64,000 bases of DNA from JAIOPA01 sp046076045 (GTDB taxonomy: Bacteria > Eisenbacteria > RBG-16-71-46): assembly GCA_046076045.1 (NCBI GenBank), contig JBJTRI010000033.1:1-64000 (forward strand), read 5' to 3'. Positions 51,840 through 61,255 of the stretch are shown here, in pieces (the first letter of the stretch is position 1; the number at the start of each line of letters is the position of its first letter). Under the pieces are notes generated by a model. The model made no database searches, was not told where the DNA came from, and worked only from the letters and a program-made list of their open reading frames with translations. A program made the position numbers and the translations under genes.

Positions 51840-53458
51840 GCGCGCGCAGCGCCCGACGCGCGGCCGCGCGGCGTCCCGACCCGGTCGCGCTCGCGCTCTT
51901 CCGTGGGTTGTTCACGGCGTGCGCCGAGGAGATGGGGGCCACGCTCATGCGCGCGGCGCACTCGCCCAACATCACCGAGCGCCTCGACCACTCGTGCGCG
52001 GTGTTCGACGCGCGCGCGCGCCTGGTGGCGCAGGCCGCGCACATCCCGGTGCACCTCGGCAGCATGCCGCGCGCGGTCGAGGCCGCGCTCGCGGTGGGGC
52101 CGCTGCGGCCCGGCGACGTGGTGCTGCTCAACGACCCGTTCGAGGGCGGCACGCACCTGCCCGACCTCACGCTCGTCTCGCCGGTGTTCCTGCCGGGTCG
52201 TCGCACGCCGTCGTTCCTGGTCGCCAGCCGCGCGCACCACGCCGACGTAGGCGGCTCCGCGCCGGGGTCGCTGCCGATCGCGAGCGAGGTGTACGAGGAG
52301 GGGCTGCGCATCCCGCCGGTGTTCGTGCGGCGGGCCGGGCGCGACGTGCCCGACGTGCTGCGACTGGTGCTCGCCAACGTGCGCACCCCGCACGAGCGCC
52401 GCGCCGACCTCGCGGCGCAGTTGGGGGCGCAGGTCACGGGGGAGCGGCGCCTGCGCGAACTCTCCGCGCGTCGGGGCGCCCGTGCGCTCAAGGACGCGGC
52501 CGCCGCACTGCTCGACGCCACGGAGCGGCACGCGCGCGCGGCGATCGCGCGCCTGCCGCGCGGCCGGTTCACGTTCGAGGACGTGCTCGACGACGACGGT
52601 CGCGGGCACGGCCCGCTCACGGTGCGCGTCGCGCTCACCTTGGGGGGCGGTCGTGTGGTCGCCGACTTCACCGGCACCGACCCGCAAACGGCGGGCCCGG
52701 TCAACGCGGTGCGAGCCGTCACCACGGCCGCGGTGCTCTACGCCACGCGCTGCGTGCTCGCCGAGGACGTGGCGGTGAACGACGGGCTGCTGCGCGCGAT
52801 CGAGGTCGTGACCCCGCGCGGCAGCCTGGTCGATCCGGTGCCACCCGCCGCGGTGGGCGCGGGCAACGTCGAGACCTCGCAACGCATCGTGGACGTGGTG
52901 CTGGGCGCGTACGCGCGCGCCCTGCCCGACCGCGTGCCGGCCGCGAGCGCGGGCACCATGAACAACCTGCTCGTCGGCGGGTACGACCCGCAGCGCGGCC
53001 GGGCGTTCGCCTACTACGAGACGCTCGGCAGCGGGCACGGGGGCGGGCCCGAGGGTCCGGGCGAGGACGCCATGCAGGCGCACATGACGAACACGCGCAA
53101 CACGCCGGTCGAGTCGCTCGAGCACGCCTACCCGCTCGAGGTGGTCTCGACCCGCATCCGTCGCGGCAGCGGCGGGCGCGGGCGGGCGCGTGGCGGCGAC
53201 GGGATCGAGCGGCGCGTGCGCCTGCTCGTGCCGGCCCGCGTCACCGTGCTCGCCGAGCGTCGTCGGCGCGGCCCGTACGGGCTCGCGGGTGGGGCGGCGG
53301 GTGCTCCCGGGGTGACGCGCGTCGAGGTCGCCGGCCGCACGCGCACCATGCCGGCCAAGTTCACGGCCGACCTGCCCGCAGGCGCGGTGGTGACGGTGGC
53401 CAGTCCGGGCGGGGGTGGGTTCGGCGCGCCGCGGCGGACGCGCCGCCGACGCTCCTAG
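51836..53458 (+). CDS. hyuB: hydantoinase/oxoprolinase B-type subunit
   Basis: 540 residues; catalytic partner of HyuA. Family motifs: LFRGLFTACAEEMGATLMRAAHSPNI near the start, GDVVLLNDPFEGGTHLPDL, then GAGNVETSQR and GHGGGPEGPGEDAMQAHMTN. It probably hydrolyses 5-oxoproline or a hydantoin. The stop shares CTAG (53455-53458) with the stop of the convergent nagZ gene. Confidence 0.9.
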   Translation: MSARSARRAAARRPDPVALALFRGLFTACAEEMGATLMRAAHSPNITERLDHSCAVFDARARLVAQAAHIPVHLGSMPRAVEAALAVGPLRPGDVVLLNDPFEGGTHLPDLTLVSPVFLPGRRTPSFLVASRAHHADVGGSAPGSLPIASEVYEEGLRIPPVFVRRAGRDVPDVLRLVLANVRTPHERRADLAAQLGAQVTGERRLRELSARRGARALKDAAAALLDATERHARAAIARLPRGRFTFEDVLDDDGRGHGPLTVRVALTLGGGRVVADFTGTDPQTAGPVNAVRAVTTAAVLYATRCVLAEDVAVNDGLLRAIEVVTPRGSLVDPVPPAAVGAGNVETSQRIVDVVLGAYARALPDRVPAASAGTMNNLLVGGYDPQRGRAFAYYETLGSGHGGGPEGPGEDAMQAHMTNTRNTPVESLEHAYPLEVVSTRIRRGSGGRGRARGGDGIERRVRLLVPARVTVLAERRRRGPYGLAGGAAGAPGVTRVEVAGRTRTMPAKFTADLPAGAVVTVASPGGGGFGAPRRTRRRRS

Positions 53459-54879
53459 GCCGCGCTCCCGGCGCGCAGCGAGGCGAGTCGTTCCGCCACC
53501 ACGCGCCGCGTGAGCGGCGTGCAGTCGGCGGCCGAGACGCGCAGCGCGGCCTCTGGCACCGCGTCGAGGAAGCGGTCGTTCTGCAGCCCCACCAGCACCG
53601 TGGGGCGTGCAGCGGCGTGCGCACGCAGTGCGGCGATGCGTTCGGGCGTGAGCGGCACGCGCGACGCGATCGCGATGACGTCGGTGCTCGCGGCCGCGCC
53701 GCCGTCGGGCACGCCGGCCTCGCGCAGCGACTGCGCGAAGCTCGGCCCGTGCTTCCACTCGCTCTCCTCGACCACGCGCCAGCCGCCGTCGGGTGCGCGG
53801 CCGGTCACCTGCAGCGCGCGTGCGACGAGGTCGGTGAGGCGCGCCTCCCAACCCTCGGGCGTGAGCGCGGTGAGCGGCGTCGCGAGTTCCTCGGGCGTGG
53901 GCTCGGGGTGGGCGGCGTCGAACGCGGCGAGTCGCGGGCGCGTCGCGTCGAACAGCGTGCGGTCCACGCTGCCCGCGGTCACGGCCTCGGCGATCGCATA
54001 GCGCCCGCGCCGCACCTCCTCGTTCCAGTGCGCGTAGAGCAGCAGGTCGCAGCCCGCCGACAGCGCGGCGAGGCCCGCCTCGGCCGGGGTGCGGCCCGCG
54101 GCGGCGCCCTGCATCTCGAGCGCGTCGGTGATCACCACGCCGCGGAAGCCCAGCCGCTCGCGCAGCACGCCCTGCACGATGCGGCGCGAGAACGTCGCGG
54201 GCACGCCGGGGTCGAGCGCGGGATAGACGACGTGCGCGGTCATGAGCGACGCCGCGTTGGGGTGGGCCGCGAACGGCACGAACTCGCGCGTCGCGAGGGT
54301 GGCCTCGGGCTGGTCGCACACCGGCAGTGCCAGATGCGAGTCGGTGCGCGTGTCCCCGTGGCCGGGGGCGTGCTTGATGCAGCCCGCGAGCCCGGTGCCC
54401 ACCAGGCCGTCGAGCCACGCGCCCACGTTGGCCGCGACCTGCGCGGGCGAGGTGCCCCACGCGCGCGGGCCGATCACCGGGTTGTCGGGCTCGCTGTGCA
54501 CGTCGGCCACCGGCGCGAAGTCCCAGTCGAAGCCCACGGCGCGCAGGCGGCGCGCGGTGACGTTCGCGATCCAGGCCAGCGTGGGGGCGTCGGCCACGCG
54601 CGCCAGCGTGGCGGCGTTGGGCGGCACCACGAGGTGACCGGCCAGCTGCGAGACCCAGCCACCCTCCTCGTCGAGCGACACGAACAGCCGCCGCGGACGG
54701 GCCAGCTCGCGCAGGCGGGCGATGAGCCGGCGGGCGTCCTCGAGGTCGCGGAAGTCGCGCGCGAACAGGATGACCCCGGCGGGCGGGAACTGGGCGAAGT
54801 CCTTCTCGAAGGCGGGGTTCAGGCCTTCGGGGGGGATCCCGATCACCATGCGGCGCGAGACGATGTGCTGGGCGTCCAT
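53455..54879 (-). CDS. nagZ: beta-N-acetylhexosaminidase, glycoside hydrolase 3 (NagZ type)
   Basis: Cleaves GlcNAc from muropeptides during cell-wall recycling. The catalytic Asp is in VVITDALEM; the mobile His loop is KHAPGHGDTRTDSH, as in NagZ. 474 residues; E. coli NagZ has about 340, so roughly 130 residues extend the C-terminus (a GH3 C-terminal-type domain). No signal peptide, so cytoplasmic. The start at 54879 has no clear ribosome-binding site; an in-frame ATG at 54849 is possible. Confidence 0.88.
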   Translation of the reverse strand: MDAQHIVSRRMVIGIPPEGLNPAFEKDFAQFPPAGVILFARDFRDLEDARRLIARLRELARPRRLFVSLDEEGGWVSQLAGHLVVPPNAATLARVADAPTLAWIANVTARRLRAVGFDWDFAPVADVHSEPDNPVIGPRAWGTSPAQVAANVGAWLDGLVGTGLAGCIKHAPGHGDTRTDSHLALPVCDQPEATLATREFVPFAAHPNAASLMTAHVVYPALDPGVPATFSRRIVQGVLRERLGFRGVVITDALEMQGAAAGRTPAEAGLAALSAGCDLLLYAHWNEEVRRGRYAIAEAVTAGSVDRTLFDATRPRLAAFDAAHPEPTPEELATPLTALTPEGWEARLTDLVARALQVTGRAPDGGWRVVEESEWKHGPSFAQSLREAGVPDGGAAASTDVIAIASRVPLTPERIAALRAHAAARPTVLVGLQNDRFLDAVPEAALRVSAADCTPLTRRVVAERLASLRAGSAA

Positions 54880-54952
54880 GCGGGCGCACGGTGGGGGAGT
54901 CGTCGCCGACTGTCAACGCGGTGTGAGATGTGGCCGGGCCCGCGGACATGGG

Positions 54953-54981
54953 TTGGGCGCGGGTGCGTGGCGCGGTAGACT
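54953..54981 (+). promoter_or_regulatory. promoter giving a probable leaderless mRNA
   Basis: TTGGGC (54953-54958), a 17-base spacer and TAGACT (54976-54981). The next ATG is at 54988, where transcription should start, and no ribosome-binding site intervenes. Confidence 0.5.
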
Positions 54982-54987
54982 CGCCCC

Positions 54988-55656
54988 ATGTTCCGCCCCT
55001 CTCGCCCCGTGTCCCCAAGCCCCCGTGCCGTGCTGGTCGCCCTCGTGCTCGCGTCCGTCGCGCTCCTCGTCGGCGCCGCGCCGGCCGGCGCCCAGGGCAA
55101 GCCCGCCGCACCGCCCTCCGAGGTGCGCGTGGGGCCCGGCTCGTCGGCCGCGCCCGGTGCGCGCAAGGCGCTCGTGGTCGAGGGCGACAACCACCTGTTC
55201 ATGGTCTCGGCGCCCGAGGGCTGGGTGCTCGACGACACCTCGGGCATGGGATCGCGCATCCGGTGCGTGTTCTACCCGAAGGGGCAGAAGTGGGCGACAT
55301 CGCCCACCGTCATGTACGTCAACCCGCTGCACGGGTTCTCGGCCAAGGAGCGCAAGGTCTCGGCGCTCATCGCCGACAGTCAGAAGCAGTTCCTCAAGCG
55401 CTCGCCGCGCGGTCGCGTCACCGACGCCGGGACGCTGCCCACCAGCGTGACGGGCAAGAACGCCATCGTGCGCTACTTCTCCGAGGACGGCGGCCCGCCG
55501 CACGAGGCCGTGGCCTATGTGCCCGAGAAGGACCTCGTCATGCTCATCGTGCTCTCGTCGCGCACCCCGGCCGGGTTCCAGAAGGCGCTGCCCGCGTTCC
55601 GGGAGCTGGTGTCGTTCTACGCCTGGGTCGGCACCAACAAGGAATTCGGCCGATGA
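54988..55656 (+). CDS. unknown secreted protein
   Basis: 222 residues with a signal peptide (VLVALVLASVALLVGAAPAGA). A mature ~175-residue domain contains EGDNHLFMVSAPEGWVLDD, VMYVNPLHGFSAKE and FRELVSFYAW. I do not recognise a family. The gene has a promoter abutting the ATG (54953-54981) and overlaps the aminotransferase start by ATGA. Confidence 0.7.
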   Translation: MFRPSRPVSPSPRAVLVALVLASVALLVGAAPAGAQGKPAAPPSEVRVGPGSSAAPGARKALVVEGDNHLFMVSAPEGWVLDDTSGMGSRIRCVFYPKGQKWATSPTVMYVNPLHGFSAKERKVSALIADSQKQFLKRSPRGRVTDAGTLPTSVTGKNAIVRYFSEDGGPPHEAVAYVPEKDLVMLIVLSSRTPAGFQKALPAFRELVSFYAWVGTNKEFGR

Positions 55657-56855
55657 GCGGGCGTCCCCGCGTCTCGCGCAAGAGCCTGTGCTTCAACGAG
55701 AGCGTCATCCGCGGCATGACGCGGCTCGCCAACCAGCACGGCGCGGTCAACCTGTCGCAGGGCTTCCCCGACTTCCCCGCGCCCGAGCCGGTCAAGGCCG
55801 AGGCCGCGCGCGCGGTGATGGCCGACGTGAACCAGTACGCGATCACGTGGGGCGCCAAGCGCCTGCGCGACGCGCTGGTCGCCAAGCACGAACGCTTCAC
55901 CGGTCTGCGCTACGACCCCGAGCGCGAGGTCGTGGTGTGCTGCGGCTCCACCGAGTGCATGGCGTCGGTCATGCTGGCGCTCGTGGACCCGGGCGACGAG
56001 GTGGTGGTGTTCGAGCCGTTCTACGAGAACTACGGCCCCGACGCCATCCTGTCCGGTGCGGTGCCGCGCTTCGTGCAGCTGCGCGCCCCCGACTGGTCGT
56101 ACGACCCCGCCGAGCTCGAGGCCGCGTTCTCGGACCGCACGCGCGTCATCGTGGTGAACACGCCGAACAACCCGACCGGCAAGGTCTTCACGCGCGCCGA
56201 GCTCGAGCACATCGCCGCGCTGTGCCGGAAGTGGGACGTCATCGCGGTCACCGACGAGATCTACGAGCACATCCTGTACGACGGGGCCGAGCACATCGGG
56301 CTCGCGACCCTCGACGGGATGCGCGAGCGCACGGTCACGGTCTCGGGGCTCTCGAAGACCTGGAGCCTCACGGGCTGGCGCGTCGGTTGGTGCCTGGCGC
56401 CGCCCGACCTCACCGACGCCATCCGCAAGGTGCACGACTTCCTCACCGTGGGCGCCCCGGCGCCCTTGCAGGAGGCGGCCGCGGTCGCGCTCGCCATGCC
56501 GGACTCCTACTACGAGGAGCTGGCCGCGCGGTATCGCGAACGTCGGGACTACCTCGTGCCGATACTGGAGCAGGCCGGTTTCCGCCCCATCGCTCCCCGG
56601 GGTGCGTACTACGTGATGACCGACCTGTCCGGGTTCGGCTTCCCCGACGACGTCACGTTCGCGCACTGGCTGGTGCGCGAGGTCGGGGTCGCCGGGGTGC
56701 CCGGGTCCAGCTTCCACTCCAACCCCGCGGACGGCTCGCAGCGCCTGCGCTTCCATTTCGCCCGGAAGCGCGAGACGCTGGAGGCCGCCGCCGAACGTCT
56801 GCAGTCCCTGCGGTCGCGCCTGCCGGCGCGGCCCGCGTCCCTCACTCGGGGGTAG
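55653..56855 (+). CDS. class I PLP aminotransferase
   Basis: 400 residues, fold type I. The PLP lysine lies in SGLSKTWSLTGWRVGW; NTPNNPTGKVFT and TDEIYEHILYD are further family motifs. Closest in pattern to the methionine/kynurenine (YbdL/KAT) aminotransferase group (NLSQGFPDFPAPEPVKAEA). The specific donor is not determinable here. It is coupled to the secreted protein gene and lies 7 bases before the S41 protease. Confidence 0.9.
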   Translation: MSGRPRVSRKSLCFNESVIRGMTRLANQHGAVNLSQGFPDFPAPEPVKAEAARAVMADVNQYAITWGAKRLRDALVAKHERFTGLRYDPEREVVVCCGSTECMASVMLALVDPGDEVVVFEPFYENYGPDAILSGAVPRFVQLRAPDWSYDPAELEAAFSDRTRVIVVNTPNNPTGKVFTRAELEHIAALCRKWDVIAVTDEIYEHILYDGAEHIGLATLDGMRERTVTVSGLSKTWSLTGWRVGWCLAPPDLTDAIRKVHDFLTVGAPAPLQEAAAVALAMPDSYYEELAARYRERRDYLVPILEQAGFRPIAPRGAYYVMTDLSGFGFPDDVTFAHWLVREVGVAGVPGSSFHSNPADGSQRLRFHFARKRETLEAAAERLQSLRSRLPARPASLTRG

Positions 56856-56862
56856 TGTCCGC

Positions 56863-58485
56863 ATGATCCCGCGTCGCCGTCGTCCCATCGGTCCGCTCGT
56901 CATCGCCATGGCGCTCTCGCTGCTGCTCGGTTTCGGCTTCGCGCGCGTGCTCTCCGCGACCGACGACCTGCGCACCCAGCTCGACCTGTTCTCGCAGGTG
57001 CTCTACACCGTGCAGAACAACTACGTCGAGCCGCCGGACAACGAGAAGCTCATCAAGGGCGCCATCGACGGCATGCTGCGCACGCTCGACCCGCACACGA
57101 ACTTCCTGCCCAAGCAGCGCGCGGCCGCCATGGACGAGAACTTCCGCGCCGAGTACTCGGGCATCGGCGTGCAGTTCGACATCGTGGACAACAAGATCGT
57201 CGTGCTCTCGCCCATCGAGGGCACGCCGGCCTACCGCCTCGGCATCCGCGCCGGCGACAAGATCGTCCAGGTCGACGGCAAGCCGCTCAAGAAGGGGCTC
57301 GTCAACGACGACGTGTTCAAGCTCCTCAAGGGCCCGACCGGCACGCAGGTGGGCGTGGATATCGAGCGCCCCGGCGAGGACGAGCTGCTGCACTTCAAGA
57401 TCGAGCGCGCCAAGATCCCGATCGAGTCGCTGCCCTACGCCTACATGATCCGCCCGGGTGTGGGCTACGTGCGCATGGTGCGCTTCGCGGCCACGACCGG
57501 CGAGGAGTTGGAGAACGCCGTCGCCAAGCTGCGCGCCCAGGGCATGCGCAGCCTGCTCATCGACCTGCGCTCGAACTCGGGCGGTCTGCTCACGCAGGCC
57601 GTGGACGTGCTCGACCAGCTCGTGCCCGCCGACCAGCGCCTCGTGTACACGCGCGGCCGCATCAACTCGGCGAACGCCGACTACTACTCGACCGCACGCC
57701 CCAACAAGTTCCTCGACGGCCCCATCGTGGTGCTGGTGGACCACGGCAGCGCGTCGGCCTCGGAGATCGTCTCGGGCGGCCTGCAGGACCTCGACCGCGG
57801 TCTCGTGGTGGGGCTCAACACGTTCGGCAAGGGGTTGGTGCAGAACCAGATCAACCTCACCGAGGGCAAGCTGCTGCTCACCGTGGCCCGTTACTACACT
57901 CCGAGCGGCCGCGGCATCCAGCGCGACTACGGCAAGTTCGAGGACGTCACGGACTACCAGACCGAGGCGTACAAGGAGGAGGTGCCGACCGACTCCGTGC
58001 TCGCGACCCGGCCCAAGTTCAAGACCGGGACCGGTCGCACGGTGTACGGCGGTGGCGGCATCTACCCCGACGTCATCGTGAAGGACTCGCCGCGCCTGAC
58101 GCGCGTCGAGGTGGACATGATCCAGAAGCGCGCGTTCTTCGACTACGCCAACCGGCGCGTGCAGCACCTCGCCACGCCGATGAAGCCCGAGATGCTGGCG
58201 CGCGACCGGTTCCGCCTGAGCGACGACGAGTGGCGCGACCTGCGGACCGCGATCGCCGACAAGGGCGTGCGCATGGACGACTCCACGTGGACGGCCGAGC
58301 AGCCGTTCGTGATGCACCAGTTGCGGGCCGAGTTGGCCGCCCAGACGCTGGGGCCGCTCGAGCGCTACAAGATCGCCGTCGAGGAGGACACCCAGCTCTC
58401 GAGCGCGTTGGAGCTGTTCCCGCAGGCCCAGAAGCTCATGGCCTCGGCGCCGCGCCGCGCGGCCGGGCGCACCGGGACGCGCTGA
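56863..58485 (+). CDS. S41 carboxy-terminal processing protease
   Basis: 540 residues: N-terminal membrane anchor (~10-28), a helical segment, a PDZ domain (~100-190) and the S41 protease domain. The catalytic dyad is S298 in GSASASE and K323 in TFGKG, 25 residues apart as in the family. The C-terminal ~100 residues are helical. It degrades or trims envelope proteins. The gene follows the aminotransferase after 7 bases and ends before a strong hairpin. Confidence 0.92.
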   Translation: MIPRRRRPIGPLVIAMALSLLLGFGFARVLSATDDLRTQLDLFSQVLYTVQNNYVEPPDNEKLIKGAIDGMLRTLDPHTNFLPKQRAAAMDENFRAEYSGIGVQFDIVDNKIVVLSPIEGTPAYRLGIRAGDKIVQVDGKPLKKGLVNDDVFKLLKGPTGTQVGVDIERPGEDELLHFKIERAKIPIESLPYAYMIRPGVGYVRMVRFAATTGEELENAVAKLRAQGMRSLLIDLRSNSGGLLTQAVDVLDQLVPADQRLVYTRGRINSANADYYSTARPNKFLDGPIVVLVDHGSASASEIVSGGLQDLDRGLVVGLNTFGKGLVQNQINLTEGKLLLTVARYYTPSGRGIQRDYGKFEDVTDYQTEAYKEEVPTDSVLATRPKFKTGTGRTVYGGGGIYPDVIVKDSPRLTRVEVDMIQKRAFFDYANRRVQHLATPMKPEMLARDRFRLSDDEWRDLRTAIADKGVRMDDSTWTAEQPFVMHQLRAELAAQTLGPLERYKIAVEEDTQLSSALELFPQAQKLMASAPRRAAGRTGTR

Positions 58486-58510
58486 CCGCGCGGGTCGGAC
58501 GAACGCACAC

Positions 58511-58542
58511 GGAGCCCCGGCGGGCGGACCCGCTGGGGCTCC
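58511..58542. terminator. bidirectional terminator
   Basis: The hairpin GGAGCCCC-G-GCGGG pairs with CCCGC-T-GGGGCTCC (58511-58542) around a CGGA loop, between the convergent S41 protease and globin genes. Confidence 0.8.
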
Positions 58543-58557
58543 AGGCGTGACAGGGGG

Positions 58558-58983
58558 TCAGTAGATGGGCGGCGGCGCGTCGTGGCGCGACTTCATGAAC
58601 GCGATGCCGGGTGCGAGGACCCGGCGCCACACCGCGAGCACCTCGGTGTCGGCCTCGGGGTCGAACTCGGTCACGACCTGCAGCAGCGACTCCAGCCAGA
58701 CGTCGTAGAGCGCCGCCGGGATGTCGTGGCCGTGGCGGCCGTGGACCGACGCGATGCGCTCCATGTGCACCTGGCCCTCGGGCTTCTCGCCCGCGCTCAG
58801 CATCATGAGCACGAGCGAGGCCTTGAGCATGCGGCGCTGCTTGGCGAGGTCGGTGTTCGCGAACTTCTCCCGCGCCTCGGGGGAGGCGGCGAGGAACACC
58901 TCGTAGAACCGCTCGAGGAAGCGCGGCTCCGCGTAGCAGCGCGCGAGGCTGTCGTCGAAGATCGCGACGTCGTCGTGGGGCAC
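58558..58983 (-). CDS. single-domain globin
   Basis: 141 residues, all-helical globin-like. The likely proximal histidine is in SVHGRHGHDIP, followed by LYDVWLESLLQVV. It looks like the stand-alone sensor/single-domain globins that bind O2 or NO. GTG 58983 is preceded by GGAGG; the frame is open far upstream without similarity. The next upstream gene on the strand is oligopeptidase B, whose stop is 15 bases away. Confidence 0.8.
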   Translation of the reverse strand: MPHDDVAIFDDSLARCYAEPRFLERFYEVFLAASPEAREKFANTDLAKQRRMLKASLVLMMLSAGEKPEGQVHMERIASVHGRHGHDIPAALYDVWLESLLQVVTEFDPEADTEVLAVWRRVLAPGIAFMKSRHDAPPPIY

Positions 58984-58997
58984 GGGTCCTCCGGGGA

Positions 58998-61133
58998 TCA
59001 GGGTTCGGGGTCGAAGACCCCGAGCGTGTTCAGGATCCACGCGTAGTCGAACGCCGTCTCGTGCAGCGCGTCGTAGCGTCCCGACGCCCCGCCGTGCCCG
59101 GCGCCCATGTTGCACTTGAACAGGATGGGGCGACCGCCGGTGTCGAGGGTGCGCATGCGCGCCACCCACTTGGCCGGCTCCCAGTAGCCCACCTGGCTGT
59201 CGTTGAGGCTCGTCTGCACGAGCATGGCGGGGTAGGAGGTGCGGGTGAGGTTGTCGTACGGCGAGTAGCGCCGCATGACCTCGAAGTCCTCCTTCACCTT
59301 CGGGTTCCCCCACTCCTCGAACTCGCCCACGGTGAGCGGCAGCGACTCGTCGAGCATGGTGTTGATGACGTCCACGAACGGGACGTCGGCGACCACGCCC
59401 GTGAACAGGTCGGGACGCAGGTTGGTGACCGCGCCCATGAGCAGACCGCCGGCGCTACCGCCCTGCACGACGAGCCGCTGGGGCGAGCAGACGCGCTCCG
59501 ACACGAGCCACTCGGCGCACGCGATGAAGTCGGTGAACGAGTTCATCTTGTTGCGCATGCGGCCCTGGTCGTGCCACGCCTTGCCGAGGTCGCCGCCGCC
59601 GCGGATGTGAGCGAGCGCGAACACCACGCCGCGGTCCACGAGGCTGAAGCGCGCCGAGCTGAACGTGACGTTCGACGAGATGCCGTACGAACCGTAGGCG
59701 TAGAGCAGCGCGGGCGCCTCGCCGGTCCGCTTGACGTCCTTGCGGTGCAGCAGCGTGACGGGGATGCGCGTGCCGTCGGGTGCGGTGGCGTGCACGCGCT
59801 CCATGGCGTAGCGCGACGGGTCCCAGCCGCCGAGCACCGGCGTGCGCTTGAGCAGCTTGGAGCCGAGCGTGGCGAGGTCCAGGTCGAACACGCTCGCCGG
59901 CGTGAGGAACGACTGGTAGCCGTAGCGGAACGTGGTCGTGGCGTACTCGGCGTTGGCCGCCGGGCCGACCGAGTAGGCGGGCTCGGGGAACTCGACGCGC
60001 CGGGTCCGCTTGGCCTCGGGTTCGAGCACGGTGATGCGGGGCAGCGCGTCCTCACGCTCGGTGAGCACGACCGCGCTCGCGAAGCAGTCGTGGTCGGCGA
60101 TCGTCACGTTCGCGCGGTGCGGCACGACCTCGACCCAGTGCTCGGGCGACGGGGTCGCGGTGGCGGTGCGCACGAGTCGGAACTCGCGCCCCTGATCGTT
60201 GGTGCGGATCCAGAACTCGTCGCGGCGGTGGTCCACGTAGTACTCGACGTCCTGCTGGCGCGGCGCGATCGTGGAGAACGCCTGGTAGGGCTGGTCGGCA
60301 CGCAGGACGCGGACCTCGGACGTGGTGTGGCTCGAGACCGTGTAGAACAGCCACTCGCCGCTGCGCGACAGGCTCACGTCGACGTCGAAGCGCTCGTCGC
60401 GCTCCTCGTCGCGCGCGACCGGGCGCGGGGCGGTGAGCTCGCGGTGCAGCAGGCGGTAGCTGCGCTTCGAGACCGCGTCCTCCTGCGTGTAGAACAGCGA
60501 GCGGCTGTCGGCGGCCCACGCGATGCTCGTGACGCGCTCGTCGGTGACCGGCAGCGTGTCGCCGATCGCGAGGTCCTTCACGTGCAGGCGGTACTGGCGG
60601 TAGCCGTTGTCGTCGGTCGTGTAGGCCAGCATCTGGCCGTCGGGGCTCACCTCGAAGTCGCCGATCGACATGAAGCTGTGCCCCTCGGCGAGCACGTTGA
60701 GGTCGAGCAGCACCTGCTCGGGCGCGTTCTCGTCGCGCTTGCGGCAGTAGAGCGGGTACTGGCTGCCCTCGACCGTGCGCGAGTAGTAGAGCCAACCGCC
60801 CTTGCGGTACGGCACCGAGAGGTCGGTCTGCTGGATGCGGTTCAGCATCTCCAGGTAGAGCCGCTCGCGCATGGGCTGCTGCGCGGCCAGCGTCTGCTCG
60901 GTGTAGGCGTTCTCGGCTTCCAGGTGGCGGATCACCGTGGTGTCCTGCTTGTCGCGCAACCAGGCGTAGTCGTCGGTGAAGCGCTCACCGTGCAGCGTGT
61001 ACGTGGTGGGGCGCTTCTCGGCGATGGGCGGCTTCGCGGTCGGGGCGTTGGGTGCGGACATGGACGGGCTTCCCCACAGGGTCAGGAGGGTCAGCGACAG
61101 GACGGCGCGCACGACGAGGCGGGACGGGGGCAT
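58998..61133 (-). CDS. ptrB: exported oligopeptidase B (S9A prolyl oligopeptidase family)
   Basis: 711 residues: signal peptide (LVVRAVLSLTLLTLWG), seven-bladed propeller (about 75-420) and C-terminal peptidase domain. The catalytic Ser is in QGGSAGGLLMG, the acid in SLNDSQVGYWEPAKW and the His in MGAGHGGASGR. It cleaves small peptides after basic residues. A second, more distant S9 enzyme lies at 38792-41242, so two exported S9 peptidases are encoded here. GGAGA precedes ATG 61133. Confidence 0.92.
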   Translation of the reverse strand: MPPSRLVVRAVLSLTLLTLWGSPSMSAPNAPTAKPPIAEKRPTTYTLHGERFTDDYAWLRDKQDTTVIRHLEAENAYTEQTLAAQQPMRERLYLEMLNRIQQTDLSVPYRKGGWLYYSRTVEGSQYPLYCRKRDENAPEQVLLDLNVLAEGHSFMSIGDFEVSPDGQMLAYTTDDNGYRQYRLHVKDLAIGDTLPVTDERVTSIAWAADSRSLFYTQEDAVSKRSYRLLHRELTAPRPVARDEERDERFDVDVSLSRSGEWLFYTVSSHTTSEVRVLRADQPYQAFSTIAPRQQDVEYYVDHRRDEFWIRTNDQGREFRLVRTATATPSPEHWVEVVPHRANVTIADHDCFASAVVLTEREDALPRITVLEPEAKRTRRVEFPEPAYSVGPAANAEYATTTFRYGYQSFLTPASVFDLDLATLGSKLLKRTPVLGGWDPSRYAMERVHATAPDGTRIPVTLLHRKDVKRTGEAPALLYAYGSYGISSNVTFSSARFSLVDRGVVFALAHIRGGGDLGKAWHDQGRMRNKMNSFTDFIACAEWLVSERVCSPQRLVVQGGSAGGLLMGAVTNLRPDLFTGVVADVPFVDVINTMLDESLPLTVGEFEEWGNPKVKEDFEVMRRYSPYDNLTRTSYPAMLVQTSLNDSQVGYWEPAKWVARMRTLDTGGRPILFKCNMGAGHGGASGRYDALHETAFDYAWILNTLGVFDPEP

Positions 61134-61255
61134 GGCAGGGGTCTCCGGGGACCGGGGCAGGATAGCCGAGGGGTCCGGGGCACGCACCGCCGCGGGGGGC
61201 ATCGGCCGCGCGCGGGCGCGACTTCAGGGTGCGAAGGTGGAGTGCGTCCGGCGGC

